A stretch of 64,000 nucleotides of DNA. It comes from Curtobacterium sp. PhB115 (GTDB taxonomy: Bacteria > Actinomycetota > Actinomycetes > Actinomycetales > Microbacteriaceae). The position numbers were made by a program, and so were the translations under genes. Shown here piece after piece: positions 18,481 to 25,931 of the stretch. The notes under the pieces were generated by a model that was not told the origin of the DNA, made no database searches, and saw nothing but the letters and a program-made list of their open reading frames with translations. The first letter of the stretch is position 1; each line of letters opens with the position of its first letter. The stretch spans positions 434,001-498,000 of the forward strand of contig NZ_RJKR01000005.1 in the NCBI RefSeq assembly GCF_003752025.1, in the 5' to 3' direction.

Positions 18481-18481
18481 C

Positions 18482-18763
18482 CCTCTGTCATGGGCCTGAG
18501 AGTTTCACCGCGGCCCGTGAGGTCCGGCGGCTTTCACCGTGGGCGAGACGACCGAGCGTCTGCTTTTCAGAGTGGCCTGTCCGCTGCGGTGTGGGACCTG
18601 AGAGATTGACGGGGGGATTGCTCCTTCGGTGCCGTGCGCGTGCCCGAGGGCACGGTGTACCCGAGGGCACGGTGTACCCGAGGGCACGGTGTACCCGAGG
18701 GCACGGTGTACCCGAGGGCACGGTGTACCCGAGGGCACGGTGCACGGCGTCTCCCGCGGCGGA
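18482..18763 (-). ncRNA. Tandem glycine riboswitch (gcvT leader)
   Basis: On the minus strand the conserved cores appear twice. Aptamer I has CACCGAAGGAGCAA, then ATCTCTCAGG and GGACAGGCCACTCTGAAAAG. Aptamer II has GGTGAAAGCC, then AACTCTCAGG and GACAGAGGGGGAG. Aptamer I is closed by a helix TCCGCcGCGG (18763-18754) with CCGCaGCGGA (18589-18580), and GGGAGAC (18755-18749) can pair with the TCTCTC segment. Its variable hairpin, stem GCCGTGC (18748-18742) with GCACGGC (18637-18631), contains the 17-bp minisatellite. It senses glycine and controls gcvTHP. Confidence 0.92.
18643..18744. repeat. Six-copy 17-bp minisatellite inside riboswitch aptamer I
   Basis: CCCGAGGGCACGGTGTA is repeated head to tail six times (starts 18643, 18660, 18677, 18694, 18711, 18728), the last unit ending TGCA. 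In RNA each unit can form a small GUGCCC/GGGUAC hairpin. The array fills the loop of a peripheral helix of the first glycine aptamer. Confidence 0.95.
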
Positions 18764-18862
18764 TGAGCGGCCGAGATGTTCAGTTGTCCGCGGAGAGCCT
18801 ACCGGGGAGACGTTACGAACGTGTGTCGCGTTCCACCGTTCGACATCTCGTAGAATGCGGGG

Positions 18863-19237
18863 ATGGCCGGACAGCGATCGCGCCCCAGGGGGCAACTCGA
18901 GCAGGCGGTGCTCGACGCGCTCCGCGCCGCAGCCGACGGCCTCACGGCACGCCAGGTGCTCGACGCCTTCCCGGAGCCGCGTCCCGCGCTCACCACGGTG
19001 CTGACCGTCCTCGACCGGCTCGGCCGCAAGGGTCAGGTGGAACGGCAGGAGCACGACGACGCCCCGCTGACCTTCCGCGCCGTGCACAGCCGCGACGAGC
19101 AGACAGCGTCGCTCATGTCGAGTGCGCTCGCCGCCTCGGCCGACCGGGAGGCCGCGCTGCTGCAGTTCACCGGGTCGCTCGCCTCCGACGACCTCGAGGC
19201 ACTCCGCCGCGCCCTCGACGCCCGCGCCCGCTCCTGA
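18863..19237 (+). CDS. BlaI/MecI-family transcriptional repressor
   Basis: 124 aa winged-helix protein: LEQAVLDALRAAADGLTARQVLDAF, then LTTVLTVLDRLGRKGQVERQ (wing), and a C-terminal dimerisation helix region. This family represses a neighbouring gene and is inactivated by cleavage by a BlaR1/MecR1-type protease. The next gene, 13 nt downstream, is an M56-like metalloprotease, the standard partner. It diverges from the gcvT leader, so the 18764-18862 region carries both promoters. Confidence 0.88.
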   Translation: MAGQRSRPRGQLEQAVLDALRAAADGLTARQVLDAFPEPRPALTTVLTVLDRLGRKGQVERQEHDDAPLTFRAVHSRDEQTASLMSSALAASADREAALLQFTGSLASDDLEALRRALDARARS

Positions 19238-19250
19238 CCGGCGGTCCCCC

Positions 19251-19991
19251 GTGGTCGTCACCGGCATCGTCCTCGTCGTCCTCGCCCTCGCGGTGGTGGT
19301 CTTCGCGCCGCGGGTCCTGACCCGGTCCGCCTGGACCATCGACCGCCCGCGGACGGCGCTGGTGTGCTGGTCGCTCGCCGTCCTGCTCGGCGTCGTCGGC
19401 TTCGTCGCGGGCATCGCGCTCGTCGTCCTCGCGGACCGTCCGCTCACCGAGGTGTTCGGCGGCGACGAGTCCCCCACGCACGGCTTCAACGTCGGAGTCG
19501 CCCTGCTCGCGGTGGTCGCGTTCGTCGTCGCCGTCCGCGTCCGCCCCGGGCCCGAGCACGAGGCCGTCCGCCGTGCGATGCGCGACGGCACCGCACCGCA
19601 CCGCGAGATCGACGGCACGCCCGTCGCCGTCGTCGAGGCGGAGCACGCGCTCGCCTGCGCCGTGCCGGGCAGGAGCGGCGGTGTGCTGGTCAGCACCGGC
19701 TTGGCAGACCGGTTGCGCACCGACGAACTGGAGGCCGTGGTCGCCCACGAACGCGCCCATCTGACCCAGCACCACGCGGCTGCGGTCGGGGTCGCCGAAT
19801 CGATCGAGCGTGCGGTCCCGTGGGTGCCGGGCGCGCGCGCCATGGCGCGTTCGACGCGCGTGCTCGTCGAGTTCGCGGCCGACGACGCCGCGGCCCGACG
19901 CGTCGGACGCGACGCCCTGCGCCGGGCGGTCCTGGTGGCGGACGAGAGCAGCGCGCTCGGGGCGATCCGCGCCTCCAGGCTGTCGTCCTGA
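19251..19991 (+). CDS. M56-family membrane metallopeptidase (BlaR1-like, no sensor domain)
   Basis: 246 aa with about three N-terminal membrane helices, then the zinc motif HERAH (H166 and H170) in VVAHERAHLTQHH. Compared with BlaR1/MecR1 it lacks the extracellular penicillin-binding sensor domain, as is usual for actinobacterial M56 proteins. GTG start at 19251. Likely cleaves the BlaI-type repressor encoded just upstream; the inducing signal is unknown. Confidence 0.85.
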   Translation: MVVTGIVLVVLALAVVVFAPRVLTRSAWTIDRPRTALVCWSLAVLLGVVGFVAGIALVVLADRPLTEVFGGDESPTHGFNVGVALLAVVAFVVAVRVRPGPEHEAVRRAMRDGTAPHREIDGTPVAVVEAEHALACAVPGRSGGVLVSTGLADRLRTDELEAVVAHERAHLTQHHAAAVGVAESIERAVPWVPGARAMARSTRVLVEFAADDAAARRVGRDALRRAVLVADESSALGAIRASRLSS

Positions 19992-20031
19992 TCTACCCCG
20001 TGTCGGAGGCGAGGCATATGGTGTCAGGACC

Positions 20032-20514
20032 GTGAAGCCACTGACCGAAGCCGACATCCGATCCTCGTTCGTCAACGCCACCCCCGACGAGCTCGAGCAA
20101 CTGCCGATCCCCGGCCTGCACGAGATGCTCTGGGACGAGCGCGAGTTCCTGGGCTGGCGCGACCCGCAGGCCGCCCGTCGTGGGTACATCGTGTCCTGGA
20201 TCGACGACCGCCCCGTCGGCATCGTCGTCCGCTCGGCGGGCGGGTCCCTGCGCGCCGGCATCGCCGCGATGTGCTCGTTCTGCCACTCGCCCCAGCCCGC
20301 CACGCAGGTCCGGCTGTTCTCCGCGCCGCGTGCCGGAGAGGCCGGGCGCAACGGCAACACGATCGGCACCTACATCTGCGAGGACCTCGGGTGCTCGATG
20401 CTCATCCGCACCGCTCCCCCGCACCTGAACCCGCCGGCGACGATCGCGATGCGCGGCGCATCGCTGCTCCAGCGCGTGCAGAACTTCACCGCGGACATCA
20501 TGAAGTCGGCGTGA
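20032..20514 (+). CDS. FBP-domain (treble-clef zinc finger) protein
   Basis: 160 aa. Four Cys (C81, C84, C116, C121, in CSFC and CEDLGC) form a treble-clef zinc site in the C-terminal half, matching the FBP_C family: elongation factor G-binding/fibronectin-binding protein-like proteins of Actinobacteria, related to FusB-type factors. The GTG start at 20032 leaves almost no room for a ribosome site, so the message may be leaderless. It overlaps the next gene by 4 nt. Confidence 0.8.
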   Translation: MKPLTEADIRSSFVNATPDELEQLPIPGLHEMLWDEREFLGWRDPQAARRGYIVSWIDDRPVGIVVRSAGGSLRAGIAAMCSFCHSPQPATQVRLFSAPRAGEAGRNGNTIGTYICEDLGCSMLIRTAPPHLNPPATIAMRGASLLQRVQNFTADIMKSA

Positions 20515-20765
20515 GTCGCTTCGGCACCGCCCGCTGGGCCGTCGTCGAGGAACTCGGGGACGGCCGGTGGCGGCTCACCCTGCGCGACGAGGCCGACGAC
20601 GAGCTCGGGGCGTTCGGCCTCGGTGTCGAGGGGCCGTGGGACCCCGACGTCGAACCGCACGTGGGGTTCGTGCTCACGCAGATCGGGCTGACCCTCCGTG
20701 GTGCACGGCCGTGGCAGGTCGACGAGCTCGGGGACCACCGGGCGCCGGTGCTCGCACTGGGCTGA
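20511..20765 (+). CDS. Conserved small protein, unknown function
   Basis: 84 aa, GTG start overlapping the stop of the FBP-domain gene (GTGA), so translationally coupled. It has an acidic, beta-rich look (RWRLTLRDEADDELGAFGLGVEGPWDPD) and no motif I recognise. Host-like codon use supports a real gene. Confidence 0.65.
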   Translation: MSRFGTARWAVVEELGDGRWRLTLRDEADDELGAFGLGVEGPWDPDVEPHVGFVLTQIGLTLRGARPWQVDELGDHRAPVLALG

Positions 20766-20786
20766 CTGCGATCACTCGTCGCCGGG

Positions 20787-21671
20787 TCACTCGGCCGCGA
20801 CGAAGTTCCGCAGGATCTCCCGGTCGTCGTCCGCCCGCATCGCCCACGACAGCTCGCTCCGGTGCGTGCTGTCCGTCAGCGGGAGCAGCACGACGGTGTC
20901 CGGTGCGGCGAGCGCCGCACTCTCGGGCACGACGGTGACCCCGAGTCCCGCACCGACCAGGTGCAGCACCGTCGCCCAGGTCGTGGCCTCCTGCACGACC
21001 ACCGGACGCCGACCTCCCGCCGTGACCGGGGCGAGGTTCCGCTCGGTCGCCAGGGACCCCGCGACGGCGGGGAAGAACACGAACGGATCGTCCAGCAGCT
21101 CCGGCCCCTCGATCGCGGCACGGTCCGCCAGCCGGTGCCCGCGCGGGACCGCGGCGACGAACGCCTCGGTCCGGAACGGCAGCAACCGCACCGCTGGGTC
21201 CGGGTCGGGGTCGCGCACGACGGCCAGGTCGAGCTCGCCCCGGACGATCCGCGCGAGCAGCGTCGACGTGTAGCCCTCGGTGAGTTCGACTCGGACCAAC
21301 GGGTACCGCATCCGGAACGCCTGCACGCGTTCGATCGGTCCGAGCGGGAGCGCCGAGACGACGAACCCGACGTCGAGCCGGCCGGCCTCGCCGCGGCCGA
21401 CGCGGACGGTCTCGTCGAGGTCGCGGCGGACCTGCCCGAGCACTGCCCGCGCCCGACCCTGCAGCACGCGACCGGCAGCGGTGAGCGCCACGCTCCGGCT
21501 CGTCCGGACGAACAGCTCGACGCCGAGCTCGCGCTCGGTCCGCCGGATCTGCTGGGACAGCGCGGGCTGAGCGATCCGCAGCCGCTCGGCCGCGCGCCCG
21601 AAGTGCAGTTCGTCGGCGACGGCGAGGAACGCACGGAGGTGGCGGAGGTCGACGTCGAGGTCTCGATCCAT
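20787..21671 (-). CDS. LysR-family transcriptional regulator
   Basis: 294 aa. N-terminal winged helix (LRHLRAFLAVADELHFGRAAERLRIAQPALSQQIRRTE, residues about 9-46), linker helix, then a periplasmic-binding-like effector domain. It diverges from the GNAT gene at 21740 with 68 bp between, the usual arrangement for control of the divergent gene. Effector unknown. Confidence 0.92.
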   Translation of the reverse strand: MDRDLDVDLRHLRAFLAVADELHFGRAAERLRIAQPALSQQIRRTERELGVELFVRTSRSVALTAAGRVLQGRARAVLGQVRRDLDETVRVGRGEAGRLDVGFVVSALPLGPIERVQAFRMRYPLVRVELTEGYTSTLLARIVRGELDLAVVRDPDPDPAVRLLPFRTEAFVAAVPRGHRLADRAAIEGPELLDDPFVFFPAVAGSLATERNLAPVTAGGRRPVVVQEATTWATVLHLVGAGLGVTVVPESAALAAPDTVVLLPLTDSTHRSELSWAMRADDDREILRNFVAAE

Positions 21672-21739
21672 GCATCCAGCGTATCGATCGGAGCGAACGA
21701 GTATTGGACGCGACCTTATTCACGGTCGAGGATTGAGCC

Positions 21740-22228
21740 ATGCCCGAAGCGACCTCCACCGTCACCATCAGCGACCTCGCGACCCCTGCAGACGCCGAGG
21801 CGTTCCGCGTCCTCAACGAGGCGTGGATCACGCAGTTCTTCGCCCTCGAGGACGAGGACCGGAAGTTCCTCGGTGACCCCGTCGGGCACGTCGTCGAACC
21901 CGGCGGCGCGGTGTTCGTGGCCCGGCTGGACGACGAGGTGATCGGGTGCATCGGCATCGTGCCGACGACTCCGGGTGTGTTCGAACTCGTGAAGATGGCC
22001 GTCTCCCCCGGCCACCAGGGCCACGGCACCGGGCGGAAGCTCATCGCCGCGGCGCTCGAGCGGGCCCGGGAGCTCGGCGCGCAGCGGGTCGACCTCGAGA
22101 GCAACGCGCAGCTCGCCAGCGCGGTGCACCTGTACGAGGCGTTCGGGTTCCGGCACCTGCGCGACGACGAACTCGTCCCGAGCCCGTACGTCCGCGCCGA
22201 CGTGCACATGACGCTCGAACTGCGCTGA
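21740..22228 (+). CDS. GNAT-family N-acetyltransferase
   Basis: 162 aa. The acetyl-CoA pyrophosphate-binding motif is VSPGHQGHGTGRKLI (Q/RxxGxG/A type), followed by the C-terminal helix and strand RVDLESNAQLASAVHLYEAFGFRHL. Divergent from a LysR gene that may regulate it. Substrate unknown. Confidence 0.88.
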   Translation: MPEATSTVTISDLATPADAEAFRVLNEAWITQFFALEDEDRKFLGDPVGHVVEPGGAVFVARLDDEVIGCIGIVPTTPGVFELVKMAVSPGHQGHGTGRKLIAAALERARELGAQRVDLESNAQLASAVHLYEAFGFRHLRDDELVPSPYVRADVHMTLELR

Positions 22229-22303
22229 CGAGCGGCGCTCGTCCGGGACGGATCCGGCCGGATACTGACCACGCAGCGCCGCCAGCCGATAGCGTCCGAG
22301 GAG

Positions 22304-22759
22304 ATGCACATCACCGCGCGCGCCGCTGCTGACATCGACCCGTTGGTCGAGGTGCTCTGGCGCGTCCACCTCGGCGGCTACCCGGCAGGCTGGCCGGACG
22401 ACCCCGCCGCGTGGTTGGACCCCGACGGCCTGCTCGGTGCCTGGGTCGCGACCGACGGCGACGAGGTCATCGGACACGTCGGACTCACCGTCCCCGCACC
22501 CGGTCGGATGCCCTCCATCACCCGGCTCTTCGTCGAGCCGGACCGCCGCGGCGCCGGCGTCGCGGACGCACTGCTCGACGCTGCGGAGCGCGCCTGCCCC
22601 GGGACGCACGTCCGACTCGACGTCACCGAGGAGACCCCGGCGGCGTGGCGTCTGTACGAGCGTCGGGGGTGGCGGCTGACCGGTCGTGGGCCGGCCGACT
22701 GGTGCAAGCCGACCGGCGAGGTGCCCACCCTGCGCTACTACGCGAAGCGCGTCGGCTGA
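22304..22759 (+). CDS. GNAT-family N-acetyltransferase
   Basis: 151 aa. Acetyl-CoA motif VEPDRRGAGVADALLDAA and the typical end WRLYERRGWRLTGRGPADW. ATG at 22304. It stands 75 nt after the other GNAT gene but is not closely similar to it. Substrate unknown. Confidence 0.87.
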   Translation: MHITARAAADIDPLVEVLWRVHLGGYPAGWPDDPAAWLDPDGLLGAWVATDGDEVIGHVGLTVPAPGRMPSITRLFVEPDRRGAGVADALLDAAERACPGTHVRLDVTEETPAAWRLYERRGWRLTGRGPADWCKPTGEVPTLRYYAKRVG

Positions 22760-22776
22760 CCCGGTACGCTCGCGGC

Positions 22777-22962
22777 ATGGCGACGTACGAGGTGCAGGCG
22801 GTCCGTGAGGCGGGCTCGTGGCAGGTGTTCATCGACGGCTTCATGGTCACCGAGGTGACCCGTTGGCCGTCCGTCGGCTTCGTCGCCCGTGAGCTCCTCG
22901 CGATGGACCGCGACGACGACCTCCGCATCCGCGTCGTCGGTCGCAACCAGTACGTCGCCTGA
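22777..22962 (+). CDS. Small conserved protein, unknown function
   Basis: 61 aa (MATYEVQAVREAGSWQVFIDG at the start). The first strand pair resembles the beta hairpin of HicB-like proteins, but no full domain can be claimed. ATG at 22777, 17 nt after the GNAT stop. Host-like codon use. Confidence 0.6.
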   Translation: MATYEVQAVREAGSWQVFIDGFMVTEVTRWPSVGFVARELLAMDRDDDLRIRVVGRNQYVA

Positions 22963-22998
22963 CGCGTCACCACTGACAGCGTCACCGCCCCAGGTCGC

Positions 22999-23376
22999 TC
23001 AGCGCGCTGCGGCGACGAGCTGTTGCGCGCGCTGGTGGGACACGTGCAGGAGCGGGCCGATCTCCCGGACGGTGAGCCCGGCCTGGTGCAGCACCAATGC
23101 CGCTGCGGCGGTCTCCTTCGCAGCTTCGGCGCGGGCCCGTTCGGATTCCTCCCGCAGGGCACGCGCTCGGTCCAGGTGCGCCTGTGCCGCGTCGGGCATC
23201 CTCACCTCGACCTCGAGATCGAACGACTCCGGCAACCGGTCGTTCATCAGCGAGAGCCAGTCGCGGGCCATCGGTTCGATCTCCCGTTCCCGCTTCGCCT
23301 GGGTCCGCACTTCGCCGTCGATCCAGATGACCCTGTACTTCCTGCCGCGCTCGGCTCGCACCGTGTGGCGACTCAT
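22999..23376 (-). CDS. hicB: HicB-like antitoxin with C-terminal DNA-binding helix-turn-helix
   Basis: 125 aa. N-terminal HicB-type beta hairpin (RKYRVIWIDGEVRTQAKREREIEPMARDWLSL), a middle segment (FDLEVEVRMP), a charged helix, and a C-terminal HTH (AGLTVREIGPLLHVSHQRAQQLV). The start overlaps the hicA stop by 4 nt. It should neutralise HicA and autoregulate the operon; both roles are assigned from the family. Confidence 0.8.
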   Translation of the reverse strand: MSRHTVRAERGRKYRVIWIDGEVRTQAKREREIEPMARDWLSLMNDRLPESFDLEVEVRMPDAAQAHLDRARALREESERARAEAAKETAAAALVLHQAGLTVREIGPLLHVSHQRAQQLVAAAR

Positions 23377-23579
23377 CGTCGCCCGCCTCCTTCTCGTTCG
23401 CAGTCGCGGAGGATCCCGCGCGCCGTCATCTCCTCCACTTCACGATGTCGAGGCACGATGACCGTGCTCTGCCCGAACCGGAAGACATCGTGACGTCCAC
23501 CGTGTCGATGGAACACGAACTCCGTCCCTCGCTCTTCTGCGATGCGTGCGAGTCGAGCGAGGAGCACTGCACGCTCCAC
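23373..23579 (-). CDS. hicA: HicA-like mRNA interferase toxin
   Basis: 68 aa from the GTG at 23579. The HicA double-stranded-RNA-binding core is visible: FVFHRHGGRHDVFRF carries the catalytic His region, then VIVPRHREVEEMTARGILRDCE. A TTG at 23606 would add nine residues but lies inside an inverted repeat that looks like an operator, so I prefer the GTG. Toxin-first order with a 4-nt overlap is typical of hicAB. Confidence 0.75.
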   Translation of the reverse strand: MERAVLLARLARIAEERGTEFVFHRHGGRHDVFRFGQSTVIVPRHREVEEMTARGILRDCEREGGGRR

Positions 23580-23598
23580 GGTAGCCGCCCAACGTGCG

Positions 23599-23616
23599 GT
23601 AGGCAAAGCTGCCTAC
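23599..23616. promoter_or_regulatory. Candidate hicAB operator
   Basis: GTAGGCA-aagc-TGCCTAC, a perfect 7-bp inverted repeat 20 nt upstream of the proposed hicA start. Position fits autoregulation by HicB. Confidence 0.5.
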
Positions 23617-23754
23617 TCGACGTAGACGGAAGATCGCTGAGAGGGTGCATCCCCCGACACTCGCGATCCCGGAGGCATCACGAGGCAGGGGTCGCGAGAC
23701 CGGTGCAGATCCGAGGCTGGAGCGGCCTTGTGGAGGGATGGCGAGCACGACGCG

Positions 23755-24942
23755 TCACGCGACGTGCCAGACCAGCCCCTCCTGCGCGCTCGACGGGTAC
23801 GCCGAGGCGATCCGGAACACGGCCTCGCGCAGGGTCTCCGGTGAGCATGCCAGGTTGAGCCGGACGAACCCGCGCCCCTCGGCGCCGAACCCGAGGCCGG
23901 AGTTCAACGCGACGAACGCGTGCTCCCGCAGCGGGACGGCCGGGTCGTCCCCGAGCCCGATGCCCCGGAAGTCGAGCCAGGCCAGGTACCCGGCGCGCGG
24001 CCGCGTGTAGACGACCCCGGGCAGGTGTTCGGCCAGGAGCTTCGCGAGCAGCCGGTCGTTCGCCACGATCCGTGACACCACGTCGTCGAGCCAGTCCGTC
24101 GCGACCGTGAAGGCCGCCAGGTTCGCGTGCAGCCCGAGGATGCTCGTGCGGCAGGCGACCTCTTCCCACAGGGTGTCGAGGAGCGCGGCGGTCCGGGCAT
24201 CCCCGGCGACGATGATCGAGCACTTCACGCCGGCGAGGTTCCACCCCTTGCTCGCCGAGGTCACGCAGACGCTGCGGGCGCCGAGGGGCTCGGCGACCGC
24301 GGCGAACGGCGTGAACTGCACGCCGGGGTGCGTCAGCGGGGCGTGGATCTCGTCGCTGATGACGAGGACGTCGTACTTCGCCGCCAGCTCGGCGAGCGCC
24401 ACGAGGTCGTCGCGGTCGTGCACGAGGCCGACCGGGTTGTGCGGGTTGCAGAGCAGGAAGACACCGGTGCCCGCCGCGAAGGACCGCTCGATGCCGGCGA
24501 GGTCGAGCCGGTACTGCCCCCACTGCTCGAGCAGCGGGACCTCGTCCACCTGACATCGGGCCTCTTCGACGAGCTCGAAGAACGGCGGGTACACCGGCGG
24601 CGTGATCGCCACGCGACCGCCGTCTGGCAGCGCGAGCCGCAACGACTCGACGATGCCGACGCTGACGTCGGTCGCGAGGTGGATCCGCGACGGGTCGATC
24701 TCCCAGCCCCAACGGTCGAGCGCGAACTGCGCGAACGCCGGTGCGAGCGGCCCGGGTCCGTCGAGGTACCCGAGGTCCGACTGCGAGACCCGTTCGATGA
24801 GCGCCTGCCGGATCTCCGGCGCGACGTCGTGGTCCATCTCGGCGACGAACAGCGGCAGCACGTCCGGGGCGTACCGCGTCCACTTGATGCTCGTCCGGAC
24901 CCCGCGGAGCGTTCCGACCGGGTCCTGCTCGTCGCTCGCCAT
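23755..24942 (-). CDS. MalY/PatB-family PLP enzyme (cystathionine beta-lyase-like)
   Basis: 395 aa fold-type-I PLP enzyme. NPHNPVGLVHDRDDL, SDEIHAPLTHPG and SASKGWNLAGVK (the Schiff-base Lys) are the MalY/PatB hallmarks. These enzymes cleave C-S bonds of cystathionine or cysteine conjugates, and some modulate regulators. The ATG at 24942 (MASDEQ) is preferred over one four codons earlier. Divergent from the gene at 25053. Confidence 0.9.
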   Translation of the reverse strand: MASDEQDPVGTLRGVRTSIKWTRYAPDVLPLFVAEMDHDVAPEIRQALIERVSQSDLGYLDGPGPLAPAFAQFALDRWGWEIDPSRIHLATDVSVGIVESLRLALPDGGRVAITPPVYPPFFELVEEARCQVDEVPLLEQWGQYRLDLAGIERSFAAGTGVFLLCNPHNPVGLVHDRDDLVALAELAAKYDVLVISDEIHAPLTHPGVQFTPFAAVAEPLGARSVCVTSASKGWNLAGVKCSIIVAGDARTAALLDTLWEEVACRTSILGLHANLAAFTVATDWLDDVVSRIVANDRLLAKLLAEHLPGVVYTRPRAGYLAWLDFRGIGLGDDPAVPLREHAFVALNSGLGFGAEGRGFVRLNLACSPETLREAVFRIASAYPSSAQEGLVWHVA

Positions 24943-25052
24943 GCGTCCCAGCATGCCCCTGCCTGGAGGCCCGGCGCGACCCCGGCTGTCATCTCGCGTC
25001 GTCTTCGGGTCACCCTGGGACGCGGGGCGTCGCCCCGCCTACTGTCGGCGAC

Positions 25053-25829
25053 ATGACCACGAGCACCGCCGACAAGGCCACCACCCTCAAGCAGCTGCAC
25101 GGAGCACCGGAGATCCTCCGGGTCGTGAACGTCTGGGACGCGATCAGCGCGAAGACCGTCAGCGACCTGCCCGAGACGAAGGCGATCGCGACCGCCGGGC
25201 ACTCCATCGCCGCGTCGTACGGGTACGAGGACGGCGGGATGCCGCTCGACCTCGCCCTGTCGGGTGCCGCGATCGTGGCCGCCGCGACCGACCTGCCGGT
25301 CACTGCAGACCTCGACGACGGGTACGAGGACCCGGCCGAGACCATCCGCCGTGCGATCGGGTCCGGCATCGTCGGCGCGAACGTCGAGGACCGTCTCCGG
25401 CCGTTCGACGAAGCGGTCGCACGGGTCGCCGCGATCACCGCCGCGGCCCAGGCGGAGGGTGTCGACTTCCAACTGAACGCCCGGACCGACGCGATCGCCC
25501 GCGGCGGTGACCGTCCGATCGACGAGAGCATCGCGGACGCCATCGCACGCGGCAAGGCGTTCCTCGACAACGGCGCAGCACTGGTCTTCGTGCCCGGCGC
25601 CATCGACCGTGGAGTCGTGGAGCAGCTCGTCGCCGGCCTCGGCCGCGGCACGCTCTCGGTCATCGGCTTGCCTGGCGCACTGCCCGCCGCCGAGTACGAG
25701 GCCCTCGGCGTCGCACGCATCTCGTACGGCCCACTGACGCAGCGCGTCGCGCTGCGCGCGCTCCGCGACCTGGCGACCGACCTGTACGCCGACGGCGTCG
25801 TGCCGGAGGACACCCCGACACTGAACTGA
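25053..25829 (+). CDS. Isocitrate lyase/PEP mutase superfamily enzyme
   Basis: 258 aa TIM barrel of the PEP mutase/methylisocitrate lyase superfamily. Metal-binding segment TADLDDGYEDP (D86, D88, D89), then GANVEDR and FQLNARTDAI. It lacks the long C-terminal part of true isocitrate lyase. Probably an oxaloacetate-, phosphonopyruvate- or carboxy-PEP-type enzyme; the exact reaction cannot be assigned. It starts 110 nt from the divergent MalY gene. Confidence 0.87.
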   Translation: MTTSTADKATTLKQLHGAPEILRVVNVWDAISAKTVSDLPETKAIATAGHSIAASYGYEDGGMPLDLALSGAAIVAAATDLPVTADLDDGYEDPAETIRRAIGSGIVGANVEDRLRPFDEAVARVAAITAAAQAEGVDFQLNARTDAIARGGDRPIDESIADAIARGKAFLDNGAALVFVPGAIDRGVVEQLVAGLGRGTLSVIGLPGALPAAEYEALGVARISYGPLTQRVALRALRDLATDLYADGVVPEDTPTLN

Positions 25830-25837
25830 ACCAGGAG

Positions 25838-25884
25838 ACGGACAGGAGGCGCGACACCAGCCGGTGCCGCGCCTCCAGTCTGTC
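25838..25884. terminator. Dispersed palindromic terminator, copy B
   Basis: Imperfect inverted repeat with core GACAGGAGGCGCG and CGCGCCTCCAGTCTGTC, between two convergent genes. Same family as 13948-13995 and 50582-50621. Confidence 0.8.
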
Positions 25885-25931
25885 ATTCCGTCCCTTGAAT
25901 AGTATGCCTATTCAAGGGACGGCGCTGCCTC

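Noticed and set aside
18643..18744. CRISPR-like array
   Set aside because: Repeats are head to tail with no spacers, and they lie inside a riboswitch. No cas genes are nearby. The arrays at 13848, 48444 and 50055 were rejected as CRISPR for the same reason.
23445..23858. Plus-strand open frame over hicA and the MalY 3' end
   Set aside because: It is antisense to two convincing genes and has no domain.
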